A stretch of DNA of 64,000 bases, taken from positions 3,038,001-3,102,000 of the forward strand of contig OZ244879.1 in assembly GCA_965221295.1 (NCBI GenBank). Direction: 5' to 3'. Shown in pieces: positions 7,719 through 16,784 of the stretch. Numbering within the stretch: position 1 is the stretch's first letter; each line of letters begins with the position of its first letter. Made by a program: the position numbers and the translations under genes. This stretch comes from Bin87 sp965221295. Its GTDB lineage: Bacteria; Chloroflexota; Dehalococcoidia; Lucifugimonadales; UBA3495. Under the pieces are notes generated by a model. The model was not told the DNA's origin, did not search any database, and saw only the letters and a program-made list of their open reading frames with translations.

Positions 7719-9344
7719 TCAGTCGTGCATGAAGTCTTGGATGTCGGCCGGCAGCGGCTCGTGCTTGGGAATCTCCGTGACAACGGCCTGGGTGGTCAGG
7801 AGCATACCGGCCACGGAGCCGGCGTTTTGCAGCGCGGATCGGGTGACCTTAGCGGGGTCGATGATCCCGCGCACGATGACGTTGGTGTATTCGCCGCGGT
7901 CGGCATCGAATCCATAGTCGCCGTCGCCGTTGCGCACGTTCTCCACCACCACGGCGCCCTTGTAGCCAGCGTTTTCGGCGATGGTGTTCAGCGGCTCTTC
8001 CAGCGCGTTGCGCACCAGACGTATGCCCAAGGCTTCGTCTCCGGTGGCGTCCTGCAAGATTCCATCCAACGTGGATTGCGCGCGCAGCAGCGTAACTCCG
8101 CCACCCGGTATGACTCCTTCTTCCACGGCCGCGCGGGTGGAGGCCAACGCGTCTTCGGTTCGGCTTTTGCGCTCGTTCAGCTCCGGCTCTGTGGCGGCGC
8201 CCACCTTGATTACGGCGACGCCTCCAGCCAGGTTGGCCAGGCGCTCCTGCAACTTCTCGCGGTCGTAATCGGAGGTGGTTTCCTGAATCTGAACGCGCAG
8301 TTCCGCCACTCGGTTGGCGATGTCGTCTTCGTGGCCGCGTCCCTCAACGATGGTGGTGTCGTCCTTGGTGGCCAGAACTCGCCGAGCTGAACCCAGGTTG
8401 TCCACTGACACATCCTCGAGACGCATTCCGGCGTCGCTGGTGATGACGGCCCCGCCGGTGACGATGGCCAAGTCCTGCAGCAATGCCTTGCGCCGTTCGC
8501 CAAATCCCGGAGCCTTCACGGCCAGGCTGCTCACGGTGCCGCGCAACTTGTTCACCACCAGGGTCGCCAGGGCCTCGCCCTCCACGTCCTCGGCGATGAT
8601 GACCAGTGGACGCCGTCCGGCCTGGGCCACGGCCTCCAGGGTGGGCACCACGTCGGCTGCCGAGGATAGCTTCTGGTCGGTGAGCAGGAAGAGGGGTTCG
8701 TCCAGCGAAACTTCCATCCGATCGGTGTCGGTGACGAAGTGCGGCGAGAGGTAGCCCCGGTCAAGGGACATGCCCTCCACCACTTCCAGATCATCGGTCA
8801 AACCGCGACTTTCTTCCACCGTGATGATGCCCTCGCGGCCGACTCGGTCCATGGCGTCGGCGATCAGTTCGGCGATTGCCTCCTCGTGGGCAGACAGCGC
8901 GGCGACCCGGGCGATCTGCTCCCGACTTTCGACCGCCACGGCCTCAGCGCTGATCTGGTCATTGACCGCGCTGACCGCCCGATCGATGCCAGACTTGAGC
9001 GCCAGGGGGCTGGCGCCAGCGGCCACGTTCATGAAACCGTTCTGAATGATGGAGCGGGCCAGCACAACCGACGTGGTGGTGCCGTCGCCCACGATATCGT
9101 TCGTTTTGGCGGCGGCCTCCTTGACGACCTGGGCTCCCATGTTTTCGTAAGGATCCGGCAATTCCACCTCTTTGGCGATGGTGACGCCATCGCTGCAGAC
9201 CACGGGCAACGTCCAAACGCGGCCCAGAATGACGTTTCGTCCGCTGGGACCAAGGGTGAGAGCGACAACGCGACCCAGTTGGTCAACGCCGCTCATCAGA
9301 CTCTGTCGGGCTTCTTCGTCAAAAATCAGTTGCTTTTCAGGCAT
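7719..9344 (-). CDS. groEL: Chaperonin GroEL (Hsp60)
   Basis: This 541-residue protein is a group I chaperonin that folds proteins in an ATP-driven double ring in the cytoplasm. TLGPSGRNVILGR (residues 30-42) and the ATP-hydrolysis motif DGTTTSVVLA (87-96) are intact. The C-terminus ends PADIQDFMHD and lacks the usual GGM-rich tail. No groES lies next to it, so this is likely one of several groEL copies or groES is elsewhere. The start at 9344 follows a strong ribosome site (GGAGG). A sigma-70-like promoter lies 100 bases upstream; no CIRCE (HrcA) inverted repeat is seen. Confidence 0.95.
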   Translation of the reverse strand: MPEKQLIFDEEARQSLMSGVDQLGRVVALTLGPSGRNVILGRVWTLPVVCSDGVTIAKEVELPDPYENMGAQVVKEAAAKTNDIVGDGTTTSVVLARSIIQNGFMNVAAGASPLALKSGIDRAVSAVNDQISAEAVAVESREQIARVAALSAHEEAIAELIADAMDRVGREGIITVEESRGLTDDLEVVEGMSLDRGYLSPHFVTDTDRMEVSLDEPLFLLTDQKLSSAADVVPTLEAVAQAGRRPLVIIAEDVEGEALATLVVNKLRGTVSSLAVKAPGFGERRKALLQDLAIVTGGAVITSDAGMRLEDVSVDNLGSARRVLATKDDTTIVEGRGHEDDIANRVAELRVQIQETTSDYDREKLQERLANLAGGVAVIKVGAATEPELNERKSRTEDALASTRAAVEEGVIPGGGVTLLRAQSTLDGILQDATGDEALGIRLVRNALEEPLNTIAENAGYKGAVVVENVRNGDGDYGFDADRGEYTNVIVRGIIDPAKVTRSALQNAGSVAGMLLTTQAVVTEIPKHEPLPADIQDFMHD

Positions 9345-9448
9345 TGCGGGAATCCTCCGGACTCGGCGAATTGATGCGCGCGATGCGGCGACGCGTGACG
9401 ATACTGTCCGACTGGACGCAATCGGATCGCGCAAAGCTTGGCGTCTCA

Positions 9449-9477
9449 ATTGTCCGCAACAGGGCCGGTATTGTCAA
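9449..9477 (-). promoter_or_regulatory. Putative promoter of groEL
   Basis: On the minus strand TTGACA (9477-9472) is followed after exactly 17 bases by GACAAT (9454-9449). This is a near-consensus -35/-10 pair about 105 bases before the groEL start. No CIRCE element overlaps it. Confidence 0.6.
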
Positions 9478-9663
9478 CTGAACCGTGGTTCGCCATGGGA
9501 CAAACTGACGGCCATTCGGCCAAGCTGCCACAATCCCCAAGGCTTTTCGGGAACTGGGTTGGCAACGACCCTAATACCCGCGACCAGTTCCGCTGGGATG
9601 GTAGAATCAGCCGCGCGCCCGGCAAAACGCTGAAGCGCTACGCATACACAGTGGAGGACGATC

Positions 9664-10224
9664 ATGGCCAGATTGCCCGTAGTTACCCGAGACATGGCGC
9701 CCGCAGAGTTCCGCGAGGCATTCGACGAACTGACCCGCGACACCGGCGGAACCATCACGGGAGGGCCCTACTCCATCGCCATCAACAGTCCGGAGATGGC
9801 GCGCCGGCGAAGCAGCCTAACGAATTATCTGCGCTTCGAGAGTTCTTTCCCCAAACGCATTCAGGAGTTGGCCATCATCGCCACCGCCCGCAACTTCGAT
9901 TGCCCTTACATCTGGAACGCCCACGCGCCCGCCGCCCGTCGCGAGGGTGTCGCCGACGCCCTGGTGGACGCCATCCGTGACCGTCAGCCTCTGCCCGACA
10001 TGGCCGAGGACGAACGCGCCATCATCAACTTCTGCAACGAATTCTACGCCAATCACCGAGTTTCGGCGTCCACCTTCCAGATCGCGCTGGAGCAATTCGG
10101 AGCCCAACATTTGGTGGAGCTCACCGCGCTAATGGGCAACTACGCCCAGACCGCCTTCTTCCTCAACGCCTTCGAGGTGGAACTCCCCACCGACCGCGCG
10201 GAGCCGGTCCTGCCGGTCATCTAG
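9664..10224 (+). CDS. Carboxymuconolactone decarboxylase (AhpD-like fold) family protein
   Basis: This 186-residue all-helical protein has the CMD signature: FPKRIQELAIIATAR followed by CPYIWNAHAPAARREGV, where Glu68, Cys80 and His87 match the conserved positions. It has a single Cys (C-x-x-W), not the CxxC of peroxidase-type AhpD, so an AhpD peroxidase role is unlikely. Members act on aromatic ring-cleavage lactones or as uncharacterised oxidoreductase accessory proteins; the substrate is unknown. The start has a good GGAGG ribosome site. It is divergent from groEL. Confidence 0.85.
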   Translation: MARLPVVTRDMAPAEFREAFDELTRDTGGTITGGPYSIAINSPEMARRRSSLTNYLRFESSFPKRIQELAIIATARNFDCPYIWNAHAPAARREGVADALVDAIRDRQPLPDMAEDERAIINFCNEFYANHRVSASTFQIALEQFGAQHLVELTALMGNYAQTAFFLNAFEVELPTDRAEPVLPVI

Positions 10225-10706
10225 CGCTGCCAAGATGGTCCAGACCGGGCTCTTGTTGTGTAGGCCCTGAGTTGCGCCACGTTTACCGCCGGAATGGGCA
10301 ACCCATTGCACCCCCTCGGCCAGTGGTTCAGCATCGGAGAGCCATGATCGTTTGGCGTTTGCGCCTGTCGTGCGGACCGGAACCCGGAAATACCCGAGGT
10401 GGAATCCTTGACACTGGCAGCCGCGGCCAAAGCAACTGAAACAATCCGTTTTTGCCGCGGCTGGCGCAACATTGGAGCGTTCCGCGTGAGGGCCGCGACG
10501 TGCCAGCCAGGACGGAGTGCATACCCGATCTATACAACGACCCTCAAGGCCTTAGGCGGCTGGTGATCCGTTTGGACAAGACGCTCAGTAGCGGCTGGCC
10601 AATTTCGGAGAACCATTGCCCTTCATGGCGAGAAACCCAATGCGGCGAGACTGAGAGAGCGGCAGAGAAGAAGCCTGCCAACCCAAAAACCACTCCTTGG
10701 CTGTAG
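10225..10706. other. 482-base gap with a partial copy of the methylase leader
   Basis: There is no complete gene here. Around 10274-10302 the sequence closely repeats the segment at 12411-12437, inside the 5' part of the adenine methylase gene. Read on the minus strand, both encode PIPAVNVA. After that the similarity stops (QLRAYT here, TVPQRSP in the methylase). It may be a remnant of a second methylase copy or a recombination footprint of the restriction-modification cassette. Confidence 0.4.
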
Positions 10707-11582
10707 CTAACCCAGCGGCGACAGTTTTTCTCTCAAGGCAGACTCAAATGCGTGGCGGGAAATTGTTCTGGCAGCCATCAACTTGTCTATGGAGGATTCT
10801 AGCGTTAGGACTTCCCAGTCGCCCCGGCGCAGTGTATAAGAGCCATCGGCGTCATTGCGAATCAGTTCCGGCGCCAACCAAATTATGTCGCCGTTGTCAA
10901 TATCTTGGCTTGCGTTGGGGCTCGGTCCGCCAATGGACATAAAGAAAGGGCGGTCAACGGCGACAGCAATCTTGGTCTGCCATCGCCGCACGGTGGGAGC
11001 CTTGACTTGCAACTGCGGCATCAGACGCTTGGCGCTGGAAGAGCGCCAGTCCGGGCGACGCACTCGATCAGGATAAGGTGGCGAAGACTCCGCATCGCTT
11101 TGGAGCGATTCGAACTGTGAAGACATTCCGGGCCCGGAGAAATACACCGCTTGGATTTCCAGGGCGTACCAGCGCAACTCGCCGCTATCCAATCTGCCGA
11201 CAATCAGATCGATTTTGCCGGCCGGTCGCCCAGTGACGGCGCTCTCCATGAATGGAATTTCTCGGGCAATCATCGTTTCCGCAGGTGGTAAATCTACGAT
11301 TTCAGCCAGCCAACGAACCACCAGACGATCCTGCTCGAATCGGGCCGGGCAGACTATGACGGGTGGGCCAAGCGGAGGTTCAATGCGCCCGTTCTGACCC
11401 TTTTCATACTGCTGCAGCGAGCATACGCCGCCAGCTTTGCGGCAAGGCGGAGCGCCTTCTTGGAACGGACAGGGCGGCGGCGCTCCATCACCCAACGCTA
11501 TGCGCGCCAGTTGTTGACGGGTGGATGGTGGTAGACCATACAGAGGATTGCCATACCACTCACCGATTCCGTAGCGACTCAT
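10707..11582 (-). CDS. NotI-family type II restriction endonuclease
   Basis: This 291-residue protein matches the NotI endonuclease family. It has four cysteines (residues 38, 47, 54 and 78, in CPFQ, PPCRK, GGVC and IVCP), as in the metal-binding N-terminal module of NotI. The active site is PD-(D/E)xK-like: Asp125 in KIDLIVG, then Glu142 and Gln144 in YALEIQAVYFSG, matching the D...E-x-Q arrangement of NotI. A later PTVRRWQTKIAVAVDRPFF segment also aligns with the family. The start ATG at 11582 overlaps the methylase stop as ATGA, so the nuclease is translated after its protecting methylase. The target site cannot be read from sequence; a GC-rich site is plausible by family analogy. Confidence 0.83.
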   Translation of the reverse strand: MSRYGIGEWYGNPLYGLPPSTRQQLARIALGDGAPPPCPFQEGAPPCRKAGGVCSLQQYEKGQNGRIEPPLGPPVIVCPARFEQDRLVVRWLAEIVDLPPAETMIAREIPFMESAVTGRPAGKIDLIVGRLDSGELRWYALEIQAVYFSGPGMSSQFESLQSDAESSPPYPDRVRRPDWRSSSAKRLMPQLQVKAPTVRRWQTKIAVAVDRPFFMSIGGPSPNASQDIDNGDIIWLAPELIRNDADGSYTLRRGDWEVLTLESSIDKLMAARTISRHAFESALREKLSPLG

Positions 11583-12481
11583 TTGCAAAATACCGGCCTG
11601 GGAGTGATCACAAGTTCGGACAAGCGGGCGTGGTGTGTGTTCTTCATGATTACGCGTACGGCGCAAAATCCATGCTTGACGACCAGGGCCGCAATCTCGG
11701 GCGATTCATCATAGGTCATCAAAAAGTCGGCTTCACTGTCTGCTAGCAACGAAAATAGCCGCTGGTGGTCAACGACGTTATGATTGTACAGCCGGCGGCC
11801 CGCCCTTTTGCCGCCAGCCGTGTACGGGGGATCCGCAAACACCACGGTCCCTGTGGTGGCGCGCGGCAGCAACGTATTTTCCAACAAGTCCAGGCCGTCT
11901 GTTTCGTGGAATTCAATCTGCCCTGCATATTGTTGAATGGTTTGCAGCCGCTTGACCAATGTCTCCGGATACCATCGTGATGAAAGGCCCTTCCCGTTTT
12001 CCCCGGATCGGGAAAGCGATGCGCCCGCAGCGAGTATTCCCCCTCTACGCGTGCGGTTAAGCGCCAACGCCCGAAATCCTCGATCCAACACGGAAGCCGG
12101 AGTCTGCGCCGCAAGCTGGTCGATACGCTTTCGCGTAGGCGTAAACCGCTCGATTTCGGCGACGAGCGCGTCAGTATGCTCCAGGGCGGCTTGCCAAAAC
12201 GCCGCCACCTCCCGGTCGATTTCCGCCATTACGCACCGTTCCGCCAGCCCTTCCATAACCGCGGTTAGCGACACGATGCCGCCGCCGGCGAATGGCTCCA
12301 CTACGCAGGTGGGTTTGGTCTCCATGCCCCCAATCCATGCTCGGATGTGCGGCACGAGCCACGTTTTTCCGCCAGGATAGCGCAAGGGGCTACGCTGCGG
12401 CACGGTTGCGACATTTACCGCGGGAATGGGCGACAGCGAAATCGCTGGAGAATCTGCGCTTGGCAAGAATGAAACCGGCAT
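11579..12481 (-). CDS. Dam-type (D12 class) adenine-specific DNA methyltransferase
   Basis: This protein, about 300 residues from ATG 12481, is a D12-class N6-adenine methyltransferase that uses S-adenosylmethionine. SAM motifs RYPGGK (34-39) and VVEPFAGGG (60-68) are present, and the catalytic motif is DPPY (217-220). The PIPAVNVATVPQRSPLRYPGGK leader is typical of methylases found beside NotI-type nucleases. The frame stays open to a TTG at 12559, so the start is uncertain. The gene overlaps the downstream nuclease by 4 bases, and together they form a restriction-modification operon. NotI itself pairs with a different methylase type, so recognition specificity may differ. Confidence 0.88.
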   Translation of the reverse strand: MPVSFLPSADSPAISLSPIPAVNVATVPQRSPLRYPGGKTWLVPHIRAWIGGMETKPTCVVEPFAGGGIVSLTAVMEGLAERCVMAEIDREVAAFWQAALEHTDALVAEIERFTPTRKRIDQLAAQTPASVLDRGFRALALNRTRRGGILAAGASLSRSGENGKGLSSRWYPETLVKRLQTIQQYAGQIEFHETDGLDLLENTLLPRATTGTVVFADPPYTAGGKRAGRRLYNHNVVDHQRLFSLLADSEADFLMTYDESPEIAALVVKHGFCAVRVIMKNTHHARLSELVITPRPVFCK

Positions 12482-12586
12482 CGTAGAGAATGGTCCATTG
12501 CGATCGCAGTCTTGGCATGTAGCCCTTGGCGAGCGAGCGTTGACGGTATTGTCCAACAACCGGACTCACAGCGCAATCGCGGGGCG

Positions 12587-13321
12587 TCACTTTTTCGCCA
12601 GCGCCGCCCGCTGCGCGGCGAATAACCCCTCGATCCCCCGGGCGGCTAGCGCTATGGCTTCGCCAACCCGCTGGCGGGGGAACGGCCCGCGCTCTGCTGT
12701 AGCTTGGATTTCCACCAGTTCGCCGCTATCGGTCATCACGATGTTGAAATCGGCGTCGGCGGTCGAATCCTCGGCGTAGTCCAGATCCAGCAGCAGCTCG
12801 CCGTCGCGCAGGCCGACGCTGACGGCGGCGACGGCGCATCGCATCGGGACACGATCCAGCCGGCCGGCTTCCACCAAGCCTTCCAACGCTTGACGCAGCG
12901 CCACGTAGGCTCCGGTGATGGCGGCGGTGCGCGTTCCACCGTCGGCTTGCAGTATGTCGCAGTCCAGGTAAATCGACCGCTCGCCCAGCCCGTCCAGGTC
13001 AGTGGCGGCGCGCAACGAGCGTCCGATGAGTCGCTGGATCTCCTGGGAGCGGCTGGCGGCGTGTCCGGCCTCCCGGTCCCGGCGGCGCCGTGTTGACGTG
13101 GCTCGGGGCAGCATGTCGTACTCGGCGGTCACCCATCCCGCGCCGCGCCCACGCATCCAGCGGGGAACCTCTTCCTCCACCGATGCGGCACAGAGCGCAA
13201 CCGTGTTGCCCATTTCGATCATGGCGGAACCCTCGGCGTATGCCTGGCAGCCGGTCGTGATGCGCGCCGGCCGCAATTGATCCACAGCGCGTCCGTCGTG
13301 GCGAATCGTGGCGTTGTTCAT
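12587..13321 (-). CDS. rph: Ribonuclease PH
   Basis: This 244-residue protein is a phosphorolytic 3'-5' exoribonuclease that trims tRNA 3' ends. Recognisable blocks are RHDGRAVDQLRP at the N-terminus, GNTVALCAASVEEEVPRW, GWVTAEYDMLPRAT, EIQRLIGRSLRA, DCDILQADGGTRTAAITGA and DLDYAEDSTADADFNIVMT with its Asp cluster. The length is standard. ATG at 13321 was chosen because the preceding 29 codons are not family-like. It stands between the methylase and the divergent pncB. Confidence 0.95.
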   Translation of the reverse strand: MNNATIRHDGRAVDQLRPARITTGCQAYAEGSAMIEMGNTVALCAASVEEEVPRWMRGRGAGWVTAEYDMLPRATSTRRRRDREAGHAASRSQEIQRLIGRSLRAATDLDGLGERSIYLDCDILQADGGTRTAAITGAYVALRQALEGLVEAGRLDRVPMRCAVAAVSVGLRDGELLLDLDYAEDSTADADFNIVMTDSGELVEIQATAERGPFPRQRVGEAIALAARGIEGLFAAQRAALAKK

Positions 13322-13457
13322 GTTGGCAATGTCCTCAGCGGGGATGTCAAACAGTGTAACCGACGTTTGACACCGCCGCCGGCCAGCCCGATAATGCGGA
13401 CACTCCAAGTCGGCCCGCCGCTGTAGCGCATCTCTCCGCCGACGTCAACGGATTCCC

Positions 13458-14843
13458 ATGGTCTGCCAGAGCAATCACCCCAGCCTACCAGCGCCGGCCG
13501 GCGACCTCGGCCTGCTGACCGACTTCTACGAACTGACCATGGCGCAATCGTACTTTGCCGAGGGGAAGGACGCCGAAGCGACTTTCAGCCTGTACGTGCG
13601 CGAGTATCCCTCCAATCGGGGCTATATGGTCGCCGCCGGAGTTGATGACGCGCTGGATTGCCTGGCCGCCTTCTCTTTCAGCGACGCCAGCGTCGCCTAC
13701 CTGCGGGAAACCGGCGTCTTTTCAGAGTCGTTTTTGGAATACTTGCGTAATTTCCGGTTCACCGGCAGCGCCCGCGCCCTGCCGGAAGGCAGCCTGTTCT
13801 TCACCGATGAACCGATCCTGGAAGTAACCGCTCCCGTCATCGCGGCCCAACTCGTGGAGACCATCGTCATCAACCAGGTGCAGTACCAGACCCTGCTGGC
13901 CACCAAGTCGGCCCGCTGCGTCGAAGCCGCGGCCGGCCGGCCGCTGGCGGACTTCGCGGCCCGACGCACCCACGGCTCCGAGGCCTCCCTCCGCATGGCC
14001 CGCGCGTCCTACATGGCCGGGTTTGGCGCCACCAGCAACGCGCTGGCGGCCCGGCGCTACGGCATCCCGCCCACGGGCACCATGGCCCACTCGTATGTCA
14101 CCAGCTTCCAGGACGAAGGCGAAGCCTTCCGCGCCTACGCCCGTCAATTCCCCGACCGCAGTATTTTGCTGTTGGACACCTACGACACCCTCAACGCGGC
14201 TCGAATCGCTGTGCAAGTCGCCAAGGAAATGGAGGCTGAAGGGCATCGACTGACCGGCGTCCGGCTGGACTCTGGGGATTTTGACGACCTGAGCCGGCGA
14301 GTCCGCCGGATCCTGGACGAGGCCGGTCTGGATTATGTTCGCATCGTCGCCAGCGGCGGCTTGGACGAGTACGAGTTGGAACGGCTCGCGCAGGCCGGCG
14401 CTCCCATCGACATGTTCGGCGTTGGGACCCGCGTCGGCGTGTCCGGCGACGCTCCGTGGTGCGACATGGTTTACAAGATGGTTTGCTACGGCGGGCGCCC
14501 GGTGATGAAACTCAGCCCGGGCAAGGCCTCGTTGCCCGGCGGCAAGCAGGTCTTTCGCCAGCGCGACGCCAGCGGCGCCATGGTTGGCGACGTAATCTCC
14601 CTGGACGAAGAAAGCGACGGTTCCGGCGAGGCTCTGCTGACGGTAGCGATGATCGACGGTCAACGCCTGGCGCCGCCGAGTTCCCTCGACGCCGCGCGGA
14701 GCCGGCTCGCATCGGGATTGGCGTCGTTGCCCAGCCAGTACAAGCGAATCCGCGAACCTGCCCGCTATCCGGTTTCCGTGAGCGATGGCGTTCGGCGCCT
14801 GGAATCTCAGATCCGAAACGCCTTTCCTTCAGGACGAACGTAG
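13458..14843 (+). CDS. pncB: Nicotinate phosphoribosyltransferase
   Basis: This 461-residue enzyme makes nicotinate mononucleotide from nicotinate and PRPP in NAD salvage. LTDFYELTMAQSYF near the N-terminus, FAARRTHGSEASLRMARASY, the GTMAHSYVTSF block with the catalytic-loop histidine, LLLDTYDT and the GVRLDSGDFDDLSRRVR phosphoribosyl-binding region are all present. The length fits the bacterial family. It reads in the same direction as the ETF gene 50 bases downstream, so co-transcription is likely. Confidence 0.95.
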   Translation: MVCQSNHPSLPAPAGDLGLLTDFYELTMAQSYFAEGKDAEATFSLYVREYPSNRGYMVAAGVDDALDCLAAFSFSDASVAYLRETGVFSESFLEYLRNFRFTGSARALPEGSLFFTDEPILEVTAPVIAAQLVETIVINQVQYQTLLATKSARCVEAAAGRPLADFAARRTHGSEASLRMARASYMAGFGATSNALAARRYGIPPTGTMAHSYVTSFQDEGEAFRAYARQFPDRSILLLDTYDTLNAARIAVQVAKEMEAEGHRLTGVRLDSGDFDDLSRRVRRILDEAGLDYVRIVASGGLDEYELERLAQAGAPIDMFGVGTRVGVSGDAPWCDMVYKMVCYGGRPVMKLSPGKASLPGGKQVFRQRDASGAMVGDVISLDEESDGSGEALLTVAMIDGQRLAPPSSLDAARSRLASGLASLPSQYKRIREPARYPVSVSDGVRRLESQIRNAFPSGRT

Positions 14844-14893
14844 AGGAAAACCCCTTCCCCTCCAGCGGGCGGGAGTTTGGGAGCATATGCTCG

Positions 14894-16756
14894 ATGAAGA
14901 TTGCAGTCTGCGTGAAATACGTTCCGGTGGTTTCGCGCATACAGTTCGACTACGAGAACAAGGTCATCCAGCGCGAAGGGGTTCCTTCGGAAATCAATCC
15001 GTTTGACCTGCTGGGCATCAACATGGCCGTTGACCTCAAGGAGGGCGGCGCTGACAGCGTAGTCGCCGTGTCCATGGGGCCGCCCAACGCCGCCGAGGGT
15101 CTGACCCAATGCTACGCCCTGGGCGCCGACCGCGCCGTCCTGCTTTCGGACCGGGCCCTGGCCGGCAGCGACACTTTGGCCACGGCGCAGGCCCTCGCCC
15201 TGGCTCTGCGGCGCGAATCCCCCGACCTGATCGTGTGCGGACGCAACAGCAGCGACGCCGAAACCGGACAGGTGGGGCCGGAGGTCGCCGAACTGATGGG
15301 TTTGCCCCACATCAGCAACGTCCGCCAGCTGGCAATAGATCGCGCCGCCAACCGCGTCACGGCGGAACGCGCCACCGACGAGGGATACCAGACGCTGGAA
15401 TGCTCCCTCCCCGCGGTGGTTTGCGTTACCGAGGGCGCCGGGCAGGAACGCTACCCCGGCCGGGAGGACATGACCGAGGCGGAGGGCAAAGTCGTGGAGC
15501 AGCTGACCTGCGCCGATTTGACCGACGACCTCTCCTTGTTCGGTTTGGAGGGTTCCCCAACCTGGGTCGAGGACATCCGTTTGGTGGAGCCCGACCGGCT
15601 GGGCGTGGTGATTCGAGACGAACCGCCGGAAGAGGCGGCGCGCCAGATCGCCGAGATGTTGCGAGAACGGCTGGCCACCCTTGCCATCGAAACCGCGCCC
15701 GATACCGCAGAGGATGCCTTGCCCCGCTATTCCGGCGGCGACCGGCCCATCTGGGTGGTTGCCGAACTGGCCGGCGATGGCCTGCGCCAGGTGACGCTGG
15801 AGATGCTGGGCAAGGCCAGGGCCCTCACGCCGGTTACTCAAAGCGAGGTCGTGGCCGTGGTGATCAACGACCGCGCGCGCGACCACGCCAATATGACCGA
15901 CCTCGCACGCCAACTCAGCGCCCGGGGCGCGGATCGCGTGCTGACGCTAGGCGCCGAGGAGTTGGGGCCCATCTGCGGGCGGGGCGTCGCCGAAAGTCTG
16001 TCCGCGGCGGTCGCCGCCAAACCGCCTTACGCCATACTGTTCGCTGCCACCGCCGACGGGCGCGATCTGGCAGCGCGCATCGCCGCGCGGCTGCGCCTGG
16101 GATTGACCGGCGACGCCATCGACCTGGAAATCAACGACGCGGGACAGCTGGTGCAGCTCAAGCCCGCTCTGGGCGGCAACGTGGTGGCGCCCATCCTGTC
16201 CAAGACGTTGCCCAACCTGGTGACGCTGCGCCCCGGCGTGCTGACGCCCGCAGCCCTCGAAACTGGCGATAGCGTCGCGCCCACGGAATCCATCCCGCCG
16301 GCGGCGCCCTCCGGCGCGGACGTTACCCTCACCGGCGAATACCAATCAGAGGAGCACGACGCATTGGAGTTGACCTCGGCCGAGGTGGTGGTAGGCGTGG
16401 GAATGGGAGTGACCGAAGAGGGTGTATCCGCCGCGCAGGAACTGGCCGCGTCCATGGGCGCGTCCATCTGCACCACTCGGAACGTGGTGCATTCCGGATG
16501 GCTGCCGCACCATATACAGGTGGGCATCAGCGGACGGACCATCGCGCCCCGGGTGTATCTGGCCGTGGGCATACGCGGCGCCTTCAACCACACCGTGGGC
16601 ATCCAGAAGGCGGGCGTCATCTTGGCGATCAACCGCAATCACCGGGCGGCCATCTTCCGCGCCGCCGACTACGGCATCGTCGGCGACTGGAACGAATACC
16701 TGCCCGCCGTCGTGGAGGCCATCAAGCCCGTTCTGGCAGAGCACGGTTTGGGGTGA
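14894..16756 (+). CDS. Fused electron transfer flavoprotein, EtfB-EtfA in one chain
   Basis: This 620-residue protein joins both ETF subunits. Residues 1-~260 are the beta subunit (MKIAVCVKYVPVVSRIQFD start; CGRNSSDAETGQVGPEVAE nucleotide-binding loop; SLPAVVCVTEGA). Residues ~285-620 are the alpha subunit, with the C-terminal FAD domain showing VGISGRTIAPRVYLAVGI, GAFNHTVGIQKAGVILAINRN and ADYGIVGDW. ETF passes electrons from acyl-CoA and similar dehydrogenases to quinone via ETF dehydrogenase. The longer frame starting at 14456 is a shadow; ATG 14894 fits the subunit N-terminus. The fusion keeps subunits at 1:1. Confidence 0.92.
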   Translation: MKIAVCVKYVPVVSRIQFDYENKVIQREGVPSEINPFDLLGINMAVDLKEGGADSVVAVSMGPPNAAEGLTQCYALGADRAVLLSDRALAGSDTLATAQALALALRRESPDLIVCGRNSSDAETGQVGPEVAELMGLPHISNVRQLAIDRAANRVTAERATDEGYQTLECSLPAVVCVTEGAGQERYPGREDMTEAEGKVVEQLTCADLTDDLSLFGLEGSPTWVEDIRLVEPDRLGVVIRDEPPEEAARQIAEMLRERLATLAIETAPDTAEDALPRYSGGDRPIWVVAELAGDGLRQVTLEMLGKARALTPVTQSEVVAVVINDRARDHANMTDLARQLSARGADRVLTLGAEELGPICGRGVAESLSAAVAAKPPYAILFAATADGRDLAARIAARLRLGLTGDAIDLEINDAGQLVQLKPALGGNVVAPILSKTLPNLVTLRPGVLTPAALETGDSVAPTESIPPAAPSGADVTLTGEYQSEEHDALELTSAEVVVGVGMGVTEEGVSAAQELAASMGASICTTRNVVHSGWLPHHIQVGISGRTIAPRVYLAVGIRGAFNHTVGIQKAGVILAINRNHRAAIFRAADYGIVGDWNEYLPAVVEAIKPVLAEHGLG

Positions 16757-16784
16757 AAACGATTGTCACCCGGGGAGGATCGAC

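Noticed and set aside
9345..9480. CIRCE operator before groEL
   Set aside because: No TTAGCACTC-N9-GAGTGCTAA or close variant is present.
14456..14893. Extended N-terminus for the ETF fusion
   Set aside because: The extra codons overlap pncB in another frame and look unlike any ETF; ATG 14894 matches the EtfB start.
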